A DNA stretch of 64,000 nt, taken from Euclidia mi. Taxonomy: Eukaryota > Arthropoda > Insecta > Lepidoptera > Erebidae. The translations under genes and the position numbers were made by a program. Where the stretch lies: contig OX123183.2 of assembly GCA_944739405.2 (NCBI GenBank), positions 95,742,729 to 95,806,728 on the forward strand. Reading direction: 5' to 3'. This document shows positions 52,010 through 63,404 of the stretch, piece after piece; the stretch's first letter is position 1, and every line of letters begins with the position of its first letter. Below the pieces are notes generated by a model, which saw only the letters and a list, made by a program, of their open reading frames with translations, did no database searches and was not told the origin of the DNA.

Positions 52010-52480
52010 AATATTCTACCACATTCACACAACACCATCTAGACCCAAACTAAGCAGAGCTTGTACTATGGGTATAGGTAAATTCACGAAAGTTGACCAC
52101 AAATGGCGGCCGTCGCGCATATGTTCATTCGTGCACCAATGGCGTTGCTCCATTCTTGACGCATTTAGGGAATGCGTCAAGAACGGAGCCACGCCATTGG
52201 CACTCCACCCGCGCCTCACCCCGCACCTCCACGGGGACCTAAAAAATGATTTCTGCGCAGTGGTCATCTTTCGTGAACCGACCTATACTAGATAATGGAT
52301 AAACATACATATATACTTTTTTTTTGTAAATACATACATGTTATACATAGAAACACCCAGACCAAGACAAACATCCATGTTCATGCACACAAATGTTTGA
52401 CTTGAGCGGGAATCGAACCCGCGACCTTCGACGTTGCAGTCGCTTACACTCCCGCTACGCCAACCGGCCGTCTGGTGTGA
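52010..52480 (-). mobile_element. SINE, second family, interrupted by a MITE
   Basis: Minus-strand head GGCCGGTTGGCGTAGCGGGA with a GGTTCGATTCCCGCTC B box and the body as in 3200-3475. The 207-bp MITE at 52077-52283 interrupts it. Confidence 0.8.
52077..52283. mobile_element. 207-bp hairpin MITE in a SINE, TATA target duplication
   Basis: Ends GGTAAATTCACGAAAGTTGA and, on the opposite strand, GGTCGGTTCACGAAAGATGA, then CCAC. TATA flanks both sides (52073-52076 and 52284-52287), and excision of one copy restores the SINE. The centre is a palindrome (CCAATGGCGTTGCTCC with TTCTTGACGCAT, inverted afterwards). Confidence 0.8.
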
Positions 52481-52986
52481 GCTTACAGGCTTTGTACGGG
52501 CTGAAGTACTTCAAGTCTCGCATTGGAGCCACAAATCGTTCTACAACTCGATAACGAGTTCTACAAGTCAGTGAACCATTGACTTATAGAACTTACGTTC
52601 TTAAGTTTCTAAAAACCGGGTCTGTACCATTGGACATTACCATTCATTTTGCAATACTGTCAACATTCGGCGCATTTCTACACTAACAACCTAGCAAAAA
52701 ACTTCTATGAAGCCTTCTTTTAACTATTTTTGTAAACATGATCATTTCGGTTGCCTACATTGTTTATCATCATAATTTTTATTTTTAAACAATTCGATTC
52801 ACCACAGATGTCCTTCAACCGGAAATTATAAATTGACAATAAAATTACAGTAGGTAATAAGGTTTTTTTAAGTAATCATTTCCTATATGAAATGCATGAG
52901 CACTGAAGTATAACAATGGACAGAACAATTACAGATAAACTTTAATAATAATAGTTTTTGAATCATATTCATATCAACAAATCGTG

Positions 52987-55900
52987 ATGTTGAGTCACCT
53001 CTTTTGTATTGCACTTTATTTTGTAGCAGTATATCCCTCCTTTGAATATGTAAGTACTTACAGATGAAGTTCAGTTAATAATGATGTAAAAGTAGTATAA
53101 CAAAAAGCTGCGGTTATATTTTTAAAGGTGTATTTAACGTTTGAGCCTTACTGGCGTTACCTTATTAAAAGTGAAAATTAAGCACAACGCGATGGATCGA
53201 AGACATCACGAGACCACCGTCAAACAAATGATTAAGTAAACGAAAACCTAAGAATATTCCGTTAGATATTCTTTCGCACAAAGATGTTTATTTACTTACT
53301 GAATGCGTTTTATACTTGGCAAATCTTAATATATAAAATCCTTGCGTTACTGACTGACTGACAGACACGCTACAGCCGAAACTATTGGGCGCAGGAAGCT
53401 GAAATTTGGCATGTATGTTCCTTGGGGACCGTAGGGGTGCACTAAGAGACGATTTCCCGAAATTCCCACGGGATCGGCCAAAACGGGTAAATTTAAAAAA
53501 ATGCAGGCGTAGCTGCTGGCGTCCTCTAGTATTATTATAAATCCAAAATGACGGGGAAAATGTGTAAAAGTTGAATTAAGTATAATATCATTTCATCACT
53601 TTTTCAGGGCGAATTTGATCTAGCCATTACAGAATACATACAATGCAAGGGTCCAAAACGACGAACCTGCATCAATGGAACAATCACGGTACTGGACTCA
53701 AGTACTGTAAAATATGATTTCGTTATTGTAGAGAAATTGGAAGGTATTAAAGTAAGTATACGTGCATACAGCATTAATTAAAGTTTCCTGTCATTAGAAA
53801 TTTAATGATCTCGCATAGGACCTCATCATATAATTTATATTAGTTATGATACATTTATGAAAATACAGTAAATTGTAACAAATAGAGAACACAACTAAAT
53901 ATGAGCTTTCAGCTTGAGTTCTCACACATTACATTTAATTTTAATTTTTCATAATTCATCTGCGGCAAGTAGATATACAGGGTTGTAAGCAGTGCGGCTT
54001 TGTGCAAATTTCTGCGACAGATCACAAACGCCAGGAAAAAGCACTGTCTGTAGCAACCTTTAGAGGGCATTTGCAACAAATTGACCCCGTCAACTAGTGT
54101 TCCAAAATTGACGGCTTCTGAGATAAGAAGCTTTAAAGATTTTTTTGAAATGTTCCACCTTGTCACCAAAACAATCGAAATTAAAAAAATCTATTCACTT
54201 TTTGGCTCTAAATTGTTACCTTTTGGAAGCTTGTTAACTAGCAATTGATCGTAACTAGAAATGTTAAGAAATCGGATCGAATTTTTCCTGCAAGTGAAAA
54301 GAATTATACAAGTATTTTTATCCAGTGAAATATGTCAAATTAATGGTAGTTTCATTCATTAATTAATGTTAAAACTTTATTTTACATTTTTATCGAATAT
54401 TTATTGATAATAAGTATTCTATTTTGACAGCAAAAAGCTATGACGTCACTAGGTCCTATTTCATACAAACGCAGTAGAAAAGGTCGTTTTTGACATTTCA
54501 TTAAAAGTGCTTGATTTGACTAGTTGAAAACAACCCTTTTGTAAAATTTCAAAAGATCTGTAAAGCTTGATATCTCAGAAACCGTTTATTTTAGACCCCT
54601 AGGTGACGGGGTTAATTTTTTGCAAATGACCTCAAATATAACCTCCTTCAAGAAATAGGTCGAATTACCAAACAGCCTGTTGTATGAGGTATCATACAAA
54701 TTATGACACTAAACTTGTTTTTCATCTATAACACACCATTGAATCGTGTAATGACGTGGCCGTGTGGTTGACAGCATAGAATACAAGTGTCACCACCCCT
54801 TATCTTCCCGTGGGTGTCGTAAGAGGCGACTGAGGGATAACACGATGCAAATACCATATTTGCGTAGAGACGGAAAACTCGACATCAAACCCTATACGAC
54901 TGCCTCGTTGGTCTCGCGGCATAAATGTGCGCGTGGCATCGGGAGGTCCCGGGTTCGATTCCTGGGTCGGGCAGTGTTATTGGGTTTTTCTGTCACGAAA
55001 TTCTCAGTAGCAGCACGGAGTCTGGAAATGTGCCCGGTACGGCAATAGGCTCGCCCCTTATTACGTGGGACCAAAGTATATCTGGCGAAAAGTGGGTGTA
55101 GAAATACACCTCTGCCTACCCCTTCGGGGATAAAAGGCGTGATTTTGTGTATGTGTATGAATCGTGTAATAATTGGCTACTTATTTTGGAGCTTAAATTA
55201 ACATTCATGAATAGTGTTGTAAAGTGCTGTAAGTGCGACCCTGATACTTTTACCATATTATTTTTACATACCATGTTATGTTTTATAAACTTTTTTTAGG
55301 GAAAAATAGTCGGTAGCTTAGACGGTAAAAAGCTATTACGACTGCAAATAAAGGATGTGTGTGACAATCTCTTCCTGAAGCCACTTATACAAAGCCTGTT
55401 TCGTTCAGAGCAATGCAAATTGGCTAAGGTAAAAAAAAAATATTAATTTTGTTATTTCTTTTATACCTTTATTATATCTAAGTACTATTATTGTAAGCAC
55501 TAATCTTCTTTCTCTTAGCGTTATCCCAGTTTCAATCCGGGGTCCGCTTTCTAGTCTAACCGGATTTGACTGAATATTAGCTTTTCCACGGAGCGACTGC
55601 CTGTCTGACCTCCGCAACCCGAAGGGATAGCGATATTCCATGGTTTAGACTAGTGTCAGTTTATTTAGAAGGTACTGACACCCTGTAACGACTGTCAAAG
55701 ATCTTTATGACAACCCGGACCGACGGCTTAACGTGCTCTCCGAGGCACGGGACAAGCGATAATTATCAATTCAATACGCACATAACTCCGAAAAGTCATT
55801 GGTGCGCGCCGTGGATTTGAACCCGATACCCTCTGCATGGCAGTCTGTTGGTATATCCACTCGGCTATCGCCGCCTTCTATTGATATTTTCTGTTACAAT

Positions 55901-56345
55901 TTTAATAAAATCAAAACCTGCTAAAGTTGTAGAGCTCCCTTTTCGATACGGTAATATTCCATAATTAGACCAGTCTGAGGATATTTGGGGATACTCATAC
56001 TAAATGTCAAAGATGTTCTTGGCAGTTGCAATAGATGGCTCTCCGAACCATTTGACTCCATTGTATTTTCAGTATGATATTATATTTTTATACCATCAAG
56101 GATGCCGAACTAACTTTGGAAACTTTAACCAACTCAACATCATTATAAACTTACAGGGTGCCTATTTATTTTCGGTGGACATACAAACGATGGCTCGTCA
56201 ATTCTACGGTGGAAAATTTATGTATGGCAACTGGTCGTCAAAGGTTTTGTTTCATACAGATTACTGCAACGTGCATTGTGGTGTCATCCGCTTATTATTA
56301 ACGCCGAGAAAATATTTTAGCGAAAAAATTAACAATAAAGATTAG
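52987..56345 (+). CDS. G7: secreted six-cysteine family protein, complete four-exon gene
   Basis: Exons 52987-53049, 53608-53751, 55300-55428 and 56157-56345 join in phase 0 for 174 residues. Exon 1 (21 codons, MLSHLFCIALYFVA...) is a signal peptide. Exon 2 has QCKGPKRRTC, but NCS is lost to TC and a new NGT sequon follows. Exon 3 is the shortest (43 codons) with DVCDNLFLKPLI and QCKLAK, spacing C-x17-C. Exon 4 has GAYLFSVDIQ, QFYGGKFMYGNW and CNVHC, then a basic tail. AATAAA (56334-56339) lies four nucleotides before the stop. Intron 2 holds a 705-bp MITE and a composite SINE, and intron 3 holds SINE-related repeats. It is the last member seen; more could lie beyond the right edge. Confidence 0.87.
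53334..53529 (+). mobile_element. Helitron-like non-autonomous element in G7 intron 1
   Basis: A|TCTTAATATATAAAATCC at the start and GGCGTCCTCTAG|T at the end, as in 14006-14210. The two copies align along their whole length. Confidence 0.6.
53978..54682. mobile_element. TA-flanked fold-back MITE in G7 intron 2
   Basis: Starts CAGGGTTGTAAGCAGTGCGG after TA and ends AAACAGCCTGTTG before TA. Inner inverted segments pair GAGGGCATTTGCAACAAATT (54065) with AATTTTTTGCAAATGACCTC (54614), and GAAGCTTTAAAGATTTTTTT with TTTCAAAAGATCTGTAAAGC. No ORF of significance. Confidence 0.55.
54755..55155 (+). mobile_element. Composite SINE of about 400 bp
   Basis: Same layout as 36378-36775: extra 5' module, tRNA-like head (B box GGTTCGATTCCTGGG), shared core and the CCCCTTCGGGG tail. 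Located in G7 intron 2. Confidence 0.75.
55505..55880 (-). repeat. Dispersed repeat and SINE head in G7 intron 3
   Basis: 55517-55612 matches 7770-7880. 55715-55755 (ACCGACGGCTTAACGTGCTC) matches a diverged copy near 17580. 55755-55880 on the minus strand resembles the GCGGCGATAGCC SINE head. Confidence 0.5.
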
Positions 56346-56584
56346 AGACAAAGAATTGTTTTATTTATTTTGAAAATATTTTTCTTTAACAGAACTGTTT
56401 TTTAAATCCTGTCTATAAGTGAAATCCTAGACATAGCTGAAAGAATGCATATGCAGTATCGCACCTATAAGATATATAGTGCTACCTACGTTAAGATTTA
56501 TCTGTACGATCCGTCGCGTCAAACCGATCGAAACGACGAATCGATGGTGTATGTCAAGATCGTTAACGATTTACGGCCATTTTC

Positions 56585-56712
56585 AATATTCGAACTATAG
56601 ATAGATCTGTAGATTTTAGATTCGTGTTTGACATATTTTGTATGGAGCTTACGTCAAAAACTGTCAAAAACGAATCTAAAATCTACAGATCTATCCAAAA
56701 TTCGAATATTGA
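56585..56712. repeat. Inverted repeat, about 45-bp arms
   Basis: AATATTCGAACTATAGATAG, then ATCTGTAGATTTTAGATTCG on the left, pairs with CGAATCTAAAATCTACAGAT, then CTATCCAAAATTCGAATATT on the right. It lies just before the MADF fragment, probably within Harbinger terminal sequence. Confidence 0.75.
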
Positions 56713-56879
56713 ATTCCGTAATTACTTAATCGAAGATGATGTTGGAAATCGCAACAAAAACCCATGCAATCATGAATATCGTAACGATGAATCGACAGTA
56801 TATTGGCTCTTTACGATAAACAATTCAATTTTGTCTCACTCTGGCGCCAAACACGCATCGCAAGCCTTGGCTAGCGCGT

Positions 56880-57016
56880 TATGTACCTACCAACAGTTGA
56901 TGAGCGAAACAAACAAAATGGTTACATGGAGTAATGATGATTTAATTGAATTTATTGAATTATTCAGAGGGCAAGAGACTTTATGGAAAACAAAACATAA
57001 AGATTATCATAAGTAA
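56880..57016 (+). pseudogene. MADF-domain start (Harbinger accessory protein), interrupted
   Basis: The frame ends MVTWSNDDLIEFIELFRGQE, then TLWKTKHKDYHK and a stop. Leu-Ile-x-Phe-Ile-Glu-Leu and Leu-Trp-x-x-x-His-Lys-Asp-Tyr form helix 1 and the following turn of the Myb/SANT-like MADF domain. The rest of the domain was not found, because the BEL element begins 17 bp downstream. Confidence 0.65.
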
Positions 57017-57033
57017 AAAAGAAGATTAATAAC

Positions 57034-58105
57034 TGTCTAGAGTTTGGGCTAAGATTGGGTAAGGTTTACAGAGATCAGTGGAAGCGATTAATTCATCCAG
57101 TCTCAGCCCAAGGCAAAGGTCTAACATATACTGTGGTAGCATAGTGATGAATAGAAATCCAAATTAGAACTAATATTAATAAAATGTCTTACCAAATCTT
57201 CACTGATGCTCCTGATGATGCTCTTGAGTGGACCTATAAGATTAACTCATAATTTTGGCCAAAATAACAAGAAAATCGAATAAATACCACAGGATCTAGT
57301 TCGGCGTCCTTCATCAGCGAAGTTGTCAAGCACCAAGCACATACATCGGATTCACACACGTTTTACAATGTTCCTTATTAGGTTACTTATAATTTTTTAT
57401 CACTTCGCAAGCTACTAGGACGAGCTTTCCAAAAGGCGAACAATTTTTTTTTGTTTTTTTTTTTATGGTAATGGGCGGCAAACGAACAGACGGATTGCCT
57501 GATGGTAAGCAATTACCGCCGCCCATGGACACAAGCAACACCACAGGAGTCACAAGTGCGTTGCCGCCCCTTGGGGTTGAGAAAAGGGATAGGATGAGGA
57601 GTGGGATCAGGGAGAAGGGATAGGGGATAGGGCCCCTGGCACTCTCACTCACCGAACGAAACGCAACAGTTTAGGTATTGTTACTTTACGTCGATTTTCT
57701 GTGAGAGGGTATAACTTCCCCGGTCGAGCCGGCCCATTTATGCTGAAATCAGCAAGGCTCTACTACCTTGAAAATTATTTCAATTACAAAACCACGCGAG
57801 AGAAACAAAACCGCAGGTATTAATTTACTTTTGTCAATCGCTCACAACCTCGTCGGACAATTTTATATAGCGACGGTTGCGAGGCTGTTAATTACTATAA
57901 TTAACTCAAAAACTCAAGATTACAAAACACTGCGTGCTTACAAGATACGGCGTGGTCAAGACCTTTTTTTACCGGGAAACGGCAATGAATCAAAGAGAGT
58001 AAATGACAGTTCAGTGTGACCATAGTCAAAATTTACAATAGACTAAACTAAACGTTACTAAATCGATATAATCAACTTATCATAAAACTATTTCTATTTC
58101 AAACA
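57034..58105 (-). repeat. BEL/Pao 3' LTR with an inserted repeat
   Basis: Matches the other LTR along its length except for about 320 extra bases at 57441-57765. Confidence 0.88.
57441..57765 (+). mobile_element. Dispersed repeat inserted in the BEL LTR
   Basis: Absent from the partner LTR. Begins with a T-rich run, then ATGGTAATGGGCGGCAAACG, and ends TGCTGAAATCAGCAAGGCTC. Related to 13505-13680 and partly to 49260-49440. A short AATT repeat flanks it. The class is unknown. Confidence 0.7.
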
Positions 58106-58136
58106 TCCACCCGCCCCGAACCGGCCTACCGGTCCG

Positions 58137-60450
58137 CTAATCGGTTGGTAGACGTGACAATGTTGCAACCGCTCTCCTCAGAATCGAACCGTCCACCAAG
58201 ACCTCAGCAAATCGGGGAACTCCATCAGCCCCAGTTACCAAACGAAGGATGCGCCCCCTGCGCCATCTGAGTGGTGGAAGGTTAGCCTCCTTGATCAAAA
58301 CGAGGTCTCCAATCTTGTATGGATCGGTCTTGTCGGTCCACTTAACGCGTTGCTGGAGTATGTGCAAATATTCCAAATTCCAGCGTTTCCAAAAGCTCTG
58401 AGTAATCTGGCGTACCAATTCAAAACGCGAGAGACGGCCATGTCTTGTATCAATATAGGGGTACTCAGGCAAGGCGAAAAGTAGGCGACCAATCAAAAAA
58501 TGGGCCGGCGTAAGGGCCTCCAAATCATTCGGATCTGAGGAGATCGGGCTCAATGGCCTAGAGTTCAAAACGGCCTCAATCTTACAAAACACAGTTGCGA
58601 GTTCCTCAAATGTAAGGACAGATTCACCGATTGTCCTGCGCAAGTGTGTTTTGGCCGATTTTACAGCGGCCTCAAAAATACCACCCCGGTGTGGACAATT
58701 TGGTGGAGAAAACAACCAATTTATCCCACGTCGGGCAAGCCTATCACCTATATCAGCCATGTTGGTTTCAAGAAAATTAACAACATCATTCAAATAATTA
58801 TACGTGCCCTTGAAGTTAGTGCCGCAGTCAGAACGGATCTCTGCGGGATACAAATCTGTCAAATGTGGCTACAAACGCCTCGGTCGTAAGCGAGGAGATC
58901 AGTTCTAAGTGTACGGCCTTTGTGGAAAGACAAACAAAAACACACAAGTAAGCCTTAACAGTCTTGCTGTTTCGAAGTGTCGACGTTTTCACCAAAAAGG
59001 GACCAGCGAAGTCCGTGCCAACACCGTCAAACGTCCTGCTCTCAGTTACACGATCTGCCGGTAAGTCTCCCATCAAGGGCTGCATGATAGAAGCCTTGAG
59101 CTTATAGCAAGGGATGCAGCGAAAGACTACACTCCGCATAATTCTTCGGGCAGACAAAATCCAAAACTCGCGTTGCAAAATGGCCAACAGCGCATTACAA
59201 CCAGCATGCGAATTTTTAAGGTGACGGTCAGTTACCAACAAACGCACCAAATGACCGTCTCTGGGTAACAAAAGGGGGTGACGAGCTCCGTAAGGGAGGT
59301 TGGCGTTCTTGAGATGCCCTCCAACGCGCAAGAGACCCGTATCGTCCAAAAAGGGGTTCAATTTAGAGACAGCTCCCGACCATTTCGATCTCCCTGACTT
59401 AAGGATAGCAATCTCCTTCTCAAAATGCGCCAATTGCTCAGAACGAATCCAAAAGGTGAGGGACTCCTGTCGTTCCTGTGGTGAGAGAAACGGTGTCAGT
59501 AGTTTCTGTTGTGGGTGTCTAAAGTTAAAAACAAAACGACTTATCCAAGCAGTAACACCTAACAACTTCTCGAGGGAGCTGTAACGATTTAACAAAAAAT
59601 CGGGGTCGAAGGCGCATTCTACCTTCTCAAGAGCGAGTGTTCGTAGACCCGGCAAATTAGAAGTATTCAAAACTGGCGTTCGAGGCCAATCAATTTTTGG
59701 TTGACTCAACCATTATGGACCCCACCACAGCGAATGACCTATCAAACTAGGCGTCAAGCATCCGCGCGAGGCAAAATCAGCGGGGTTGAGCTCACCTGGC
59801 ACGTGTCTCCAAACAAGCTTGACTTTGGATTTTTGGATTTGGGAAACGCGATTAGCGACAAATACCTCCAAAGTGTGGACAGAAGCCTTCAACCAACAAA
59901 GAACAATTTGGCTGTCTGTCCAGGCATAGGTCCCATTAATACAAATGCTTTTACCCAAAGTACTAGACACGTGGTTCAATAAGCGTACAAGTAGGGCTGC
60001 TCCCGAGAGCTCCAATTTTGGGATGGTCAGAGATGTCCGAAGGGGTGCAACCTTGCTCTTCGTCATGATCAGGGAAACCCTCACCTGACCTGAGGCACTA
60101 ACTGTGCGCAAGTACACCACGGCCGCTTGACTACGTTCCGAGGCATCACAAAACCCGTGAAGGGTGGCCTTGTATTTCCTGGGAGGAAAGATGGGACGAG
60201 ACAAGGAGATCTCGTTGACGGCAGGAAGTGAGGATACAAAAGAGGTCCATTCCTCAACAAGAGTACCGCGTAGAGGATCGTCCCAGGTCAATCCTGCTGT
60301 CCAAAGCTTCTGCAAGAAGCATTTTGCCCAAAATATAACTGGACAGATCCAACCGTTCGAATCAAAGGTTCTGGCGACAGTAGACAACACGAGACGTTTA
60401 GTCCAAGAACTAGGCAATTTCAGGTCTACGTTATACGTAAAGATACTACC
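58137..60450 (-). pseudogene. BEL/Pao pol remnant: Pao domain, RNase H, integrase
   Basis: The minus-strand frame from about 60450 starts within the region after RT (the Pao/A17 segment with ARTFDSNGWICPV), then RNase H with HGFCDASER, IPKLELSGA and AWTDSQIVLCWL. A single TAA at 59713-59715 follows WWGP, and the same frame continues (59709-58828) through the integrase zinc region (His-x-His...Cys-x2-Cys) and the first catalytic Asp in VGTDFAGPF. A frameshift near 58845 leads to the last frame (58862-58137) with the second Asp (IRSDCGTNF), the Glu (GGIFEAAVKSAK) and the C-terminal chromatin-facing domain. It is non-functional because of the stop, the frameshift and the missing 5' half. Confidence 0.87.
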
Positions 60451-60888
60451 TATATTACAACTGTAGGCACCAGTTTGTGTTACCTAACAATTTTATCAAT
60501 ATATTATAACAACAAAGGTTTGTCAAGTTTGGTTGTTATAATGTTTCAAACTCAATATATGCAATTAACCATTAACTTCATTAATTGATACATGTAATTG
60601 TTATGTATCCAATCAAAGTGACTTATTATTAGTAACAGCAACAAATCTATGCTAGATTTCAACAATTTAAATCAAACAATTACTGATTGAGGTTATGTAT
60701 GAATGTGTTTGAAATTATCTAGGTCAACTTATACAAATAAATATTATGTGTGTTAGGCAAAAACTGACCTGACAAACACTACAATACTGTCTACAAGGTG
60801 ATAAGATACAAGCTTATACCAATCTCAGGTTTGTACTCAGCAATGCAACAGCGGTAAGATAATCAACCGAGCTCTGCACCAAAAATTA

Positions 60889-61635
60889 TGTCTAGAGTTT
60901 GGGCTAAGATTGGGTAAGGTTTACAGAGATCAGTGGAAGCGATTAATTCATCCAGTCTCAGCCCAAGGCAAAGGTCTAACATATACTGTGGTAGCATAGT
61001 GATGAATAGAAATCCAAATTAGAACTAATATTAATAAAATGTCTTACCAAATCTTCACTGATGCTCCTGATGATGCTCTTGAGTGGACCTATAAGATTAA
61101 CTCATAATTTTGGCCAAAATAACAAGAAAATCGAATAAATACCACAGGATCTAGTTCGGCGTCCTTCATCAGCGAAGTCGTCAAGCACCAAGCACGTGCA
61201 TCGGATTCACACACGTTTTACAATGTTCCTTATTAGGTTACTTATAATTTTTTATCACTTCGCGAGCTACTAGGACGAGCTTTCCAAAAGGCGAACAATT
61301 TATTTCAATTACAATACCACGCGAGAGAAACAAAACCGCGGGTATTAATTTACTTTTGTCAATCGCTCACAACCTCGTCGGACAACTTCATATAGCGACG
61401 GTTGCGAGGTTGTTAATTACTATAATTAACTCAAAAACTCAAGATTACAAAAAACTGCGTGCTTACAAGATACGGCGTGGTCAAGACCTTTTTTTACCGG
61501 GAAACGGCAATGAATCAAAGAGAGTGAATGACAGTTCAGTGTGACCATAGTCAAAATTTACAATAGACTAAACTAAATGTTACTAAATCGATATAATCGA
61601 CTTGACTTATCATAAAACTATTTCTATTTCAAACA
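60889..61635 (-). repeat. BEL/Pao 5' LTR (747 bp)
   Basis: Complete LTR with few differences from its partner (for example AGCACATACATCGG versus AGCACGTGCATCGG). This suggests a fairly recent insertion. Confidence 0.88.
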
Positions 61636-61640
61636 ATAAC

Positions 61641-62100
61641 TTAAGAACAGTCTATCGAAAATAATTAAAGATACAGATTGACTCTCTGGTGTCCAGAAGC
61701 AGTGCTGACGAGGGTTATACGCCTAAACTAAGTTATTTTAATAACTTAATGTTTTTAAAGACCAGGAAATACATCACACAAGGGAATGAGTTCCACAAGT
61801 TCAGTGAGTACAAGTTTCCATTACAATTCAACTTAAACTAAGCGAGGTATTTCTATTCTATATATAATTGTTCTGCCATGGAACTGCACCAATTCCATTA
61901 AAATATTCTATGAATAAGTTCCTATTTTCGGTAGCAGACTGATAACCGCATCCTCTTCTTCTCTCGATACCAAAGAAGTTACTTTGTAGACCTTTTTGAA
62001 TCTCTCCATTTTCATAGTCTTCTCTATCAACGCTATGTTGCGGCGAGTAGGTGTCTGGCTTTTCGCGGCGTTAAAAGTTGTGTAGTGCACAACTTTTAAC
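61641..62100. other. Stretch between BEL and the Harbinger transposase: nothing clear
   Basis: No recognised domain. A minus-strand frame at 61908-62090 ends SREEEDAVISLLPKIG, vaguely like the BESS motif of MADF proteins but on the opposite strand. A palindrome lies at 62073-62104 (GCGTTAAAAGTTGTG, then its complement). Confidence 0.4.
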
Positions 62101-62530
62101 GCTTTTAATTAAATACTCTTCTTGTTTCATTGAGTTGTGACTTATTAAATGGTTTTAAAAATCATCCCTTAGAGCTAAAGTTTCGTGTCCAACAGATACA
62201 TAAGGAAGCGTTATTTAATTCACTGAACCTGGTTGTGGCAAACTCAATGTACCGTTAATAAGTTTTTGTTAAAAATCTGTATTATTTATTGCCCCACCGT
62301 CTGACATTTGACCGTTTGTACCGAAGTGAAAATAAGTCAACTCATCTTTAGCATTAGCAGTTGCCATAAGAACCTGACTGTGGAAGTGTTTATAATTAAA
62401 GAAATATGAACCTTTACCAGGCGGCGGCTTTATTTTAATATGCTTGCCATAAACAGGGCCAAGACAATTGGGAAAATTCCATCGCTTTTCAAAGTCAGCT
62501 CCAATTGCCTTCCATACATTTTTATTCCAA
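62100..62530 (-). pseudogene. PIF/Harbinger DDE transposase, C-terminal part
   Basis: The minus strand reads MWKAIGADFEKRWNFPNCLG, then PVYGKHIKIKPPPGKGSYFF, then FHFGTNGQMSDGG and LPYVSVGHETLALRDD. These are the DDE_Tnp_4 motifs, but the first catalytic Asp (in GxxDGKH) is Tyr and the third-motif acid (VGDE) is His. Three stop codons interrupt the later part. It is clearly inactive. Confidence 0.8.
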
Positions 62531-62559
62531 GGTTACTGAAACAAAACAAATTTCTTTTA

Positions 62560-63215
62560 TTACAGAATATTTCTGTGGAAGACCATGAAGATAATAAAGA
62601 AAATTCTTCTGAGGTACCTACTGTCGCCAAGTCGAAGTCAAGATGAAATTGCCGATAACTCGCCACCTCCACTCACACCAAAAGCATTTAAACAGAAGAA
62701 ATCTTCGCAGGGGTCAAATTCAACAATAGATCTGACTCTTCAAAATATAAACAACTAAATGAAGTCTATTAAACCTAAAAAAACTGTAGTTTCTAAATTA
62801 AAATCATTACCTAAAGATCAACGGATCTGGGCAGAAAAAATATTGATGCAACCCTGTCAGAAGCAGAACTTGGAAACCTAAATAGACAGTCCGTGACAAG
62901 AATTAACAATTTTTTCAATAACGCTTCCCCAAATTGGCAACCTCAAACTTCTCCATACTCTCAACCTCTCATTTCTCCTTATTCTCAACCTCACAGTTCT
63001 TCATACTCTCAACCTAACACTTCTCCATACTCGCGATCGCAGACATCTCCATATTCTCAGCCACAGACGTCTCCACACTCACAAGCTCAGGCCTCTACAT
63101 ACTCACAGACTTATTTATCTCGTAATATTCCTCCATCTCAACAACAAATACGGACACTAACACAAGAGCAGATTGTACAATTAAATATACCTGATAATCA
63201 GTCCTCCCAACCTTA
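62560..63215 (+). pseudogene. C-terminal part of the Harbinger MADF-type protein, degraded
   Basis: After an acceptor-like TTTTATTACAG (62560-62570), frames read NISVEDHEDNKENSSEVP, then PPPLTPKAFKQKKSSQGSN, then LPKDQRIWAEKI and EAELGNLNRQSV with frameshifts between. The last block, LPxDQRxxAEKI...ELGNL, is typical of the C terminus of Harbinger-encoded MADF proteins. A repeat segment (62938-63110) of about seven SPYSQPxT-like units follows. Confidence 0.6.
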
Positions 63216-63404
63216 AAACTCAACCTTTACTCCTTGCCAGACAGATACCATCGCGAGAACAGTTATCAAGTAAAAAAGAACAAAATTGTATTGATTTTTT
63301 TGAAAACATTCAATCCTAATGTCTTACGTATTTGAAAGAAAATAAATGTTTCTAATTATATTAATCATATATATTTTATTACAGTACATACCTTACAATA
63401 GTCA

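Larger units (their letters stand above)
57034..61635 (-). mobile_element. BEL/Pao LTR retrotransposon, internally deleted, with target duplication
   Basis: Two LTRs (57034-58105 and 60889-61635) flank 2.8 kb of internal DNA. ATAAC is duplicated at 57029-57033 and 61636-61640. Both LTRs have TG...CA ends. A purine-rich tract (58106-58117, GGGGCGGGTGGA on the minus strand) abuts the 3' LTR. TGGTGCAGAGC (60871-60881, minus) near the 5' LTR could be a primer-binding site. Gag, protease and most of the RT are missing; only the pol C-terminal part remains. Confidence 0.88.

Noticed and set aside
61908..62090. Minus-strand frame ending EEEDAVISLLPKIG as a BESS motif
   Set aside because: It is on the opposite strand from the MADF remnant and too short to support; the resemblance is weak.
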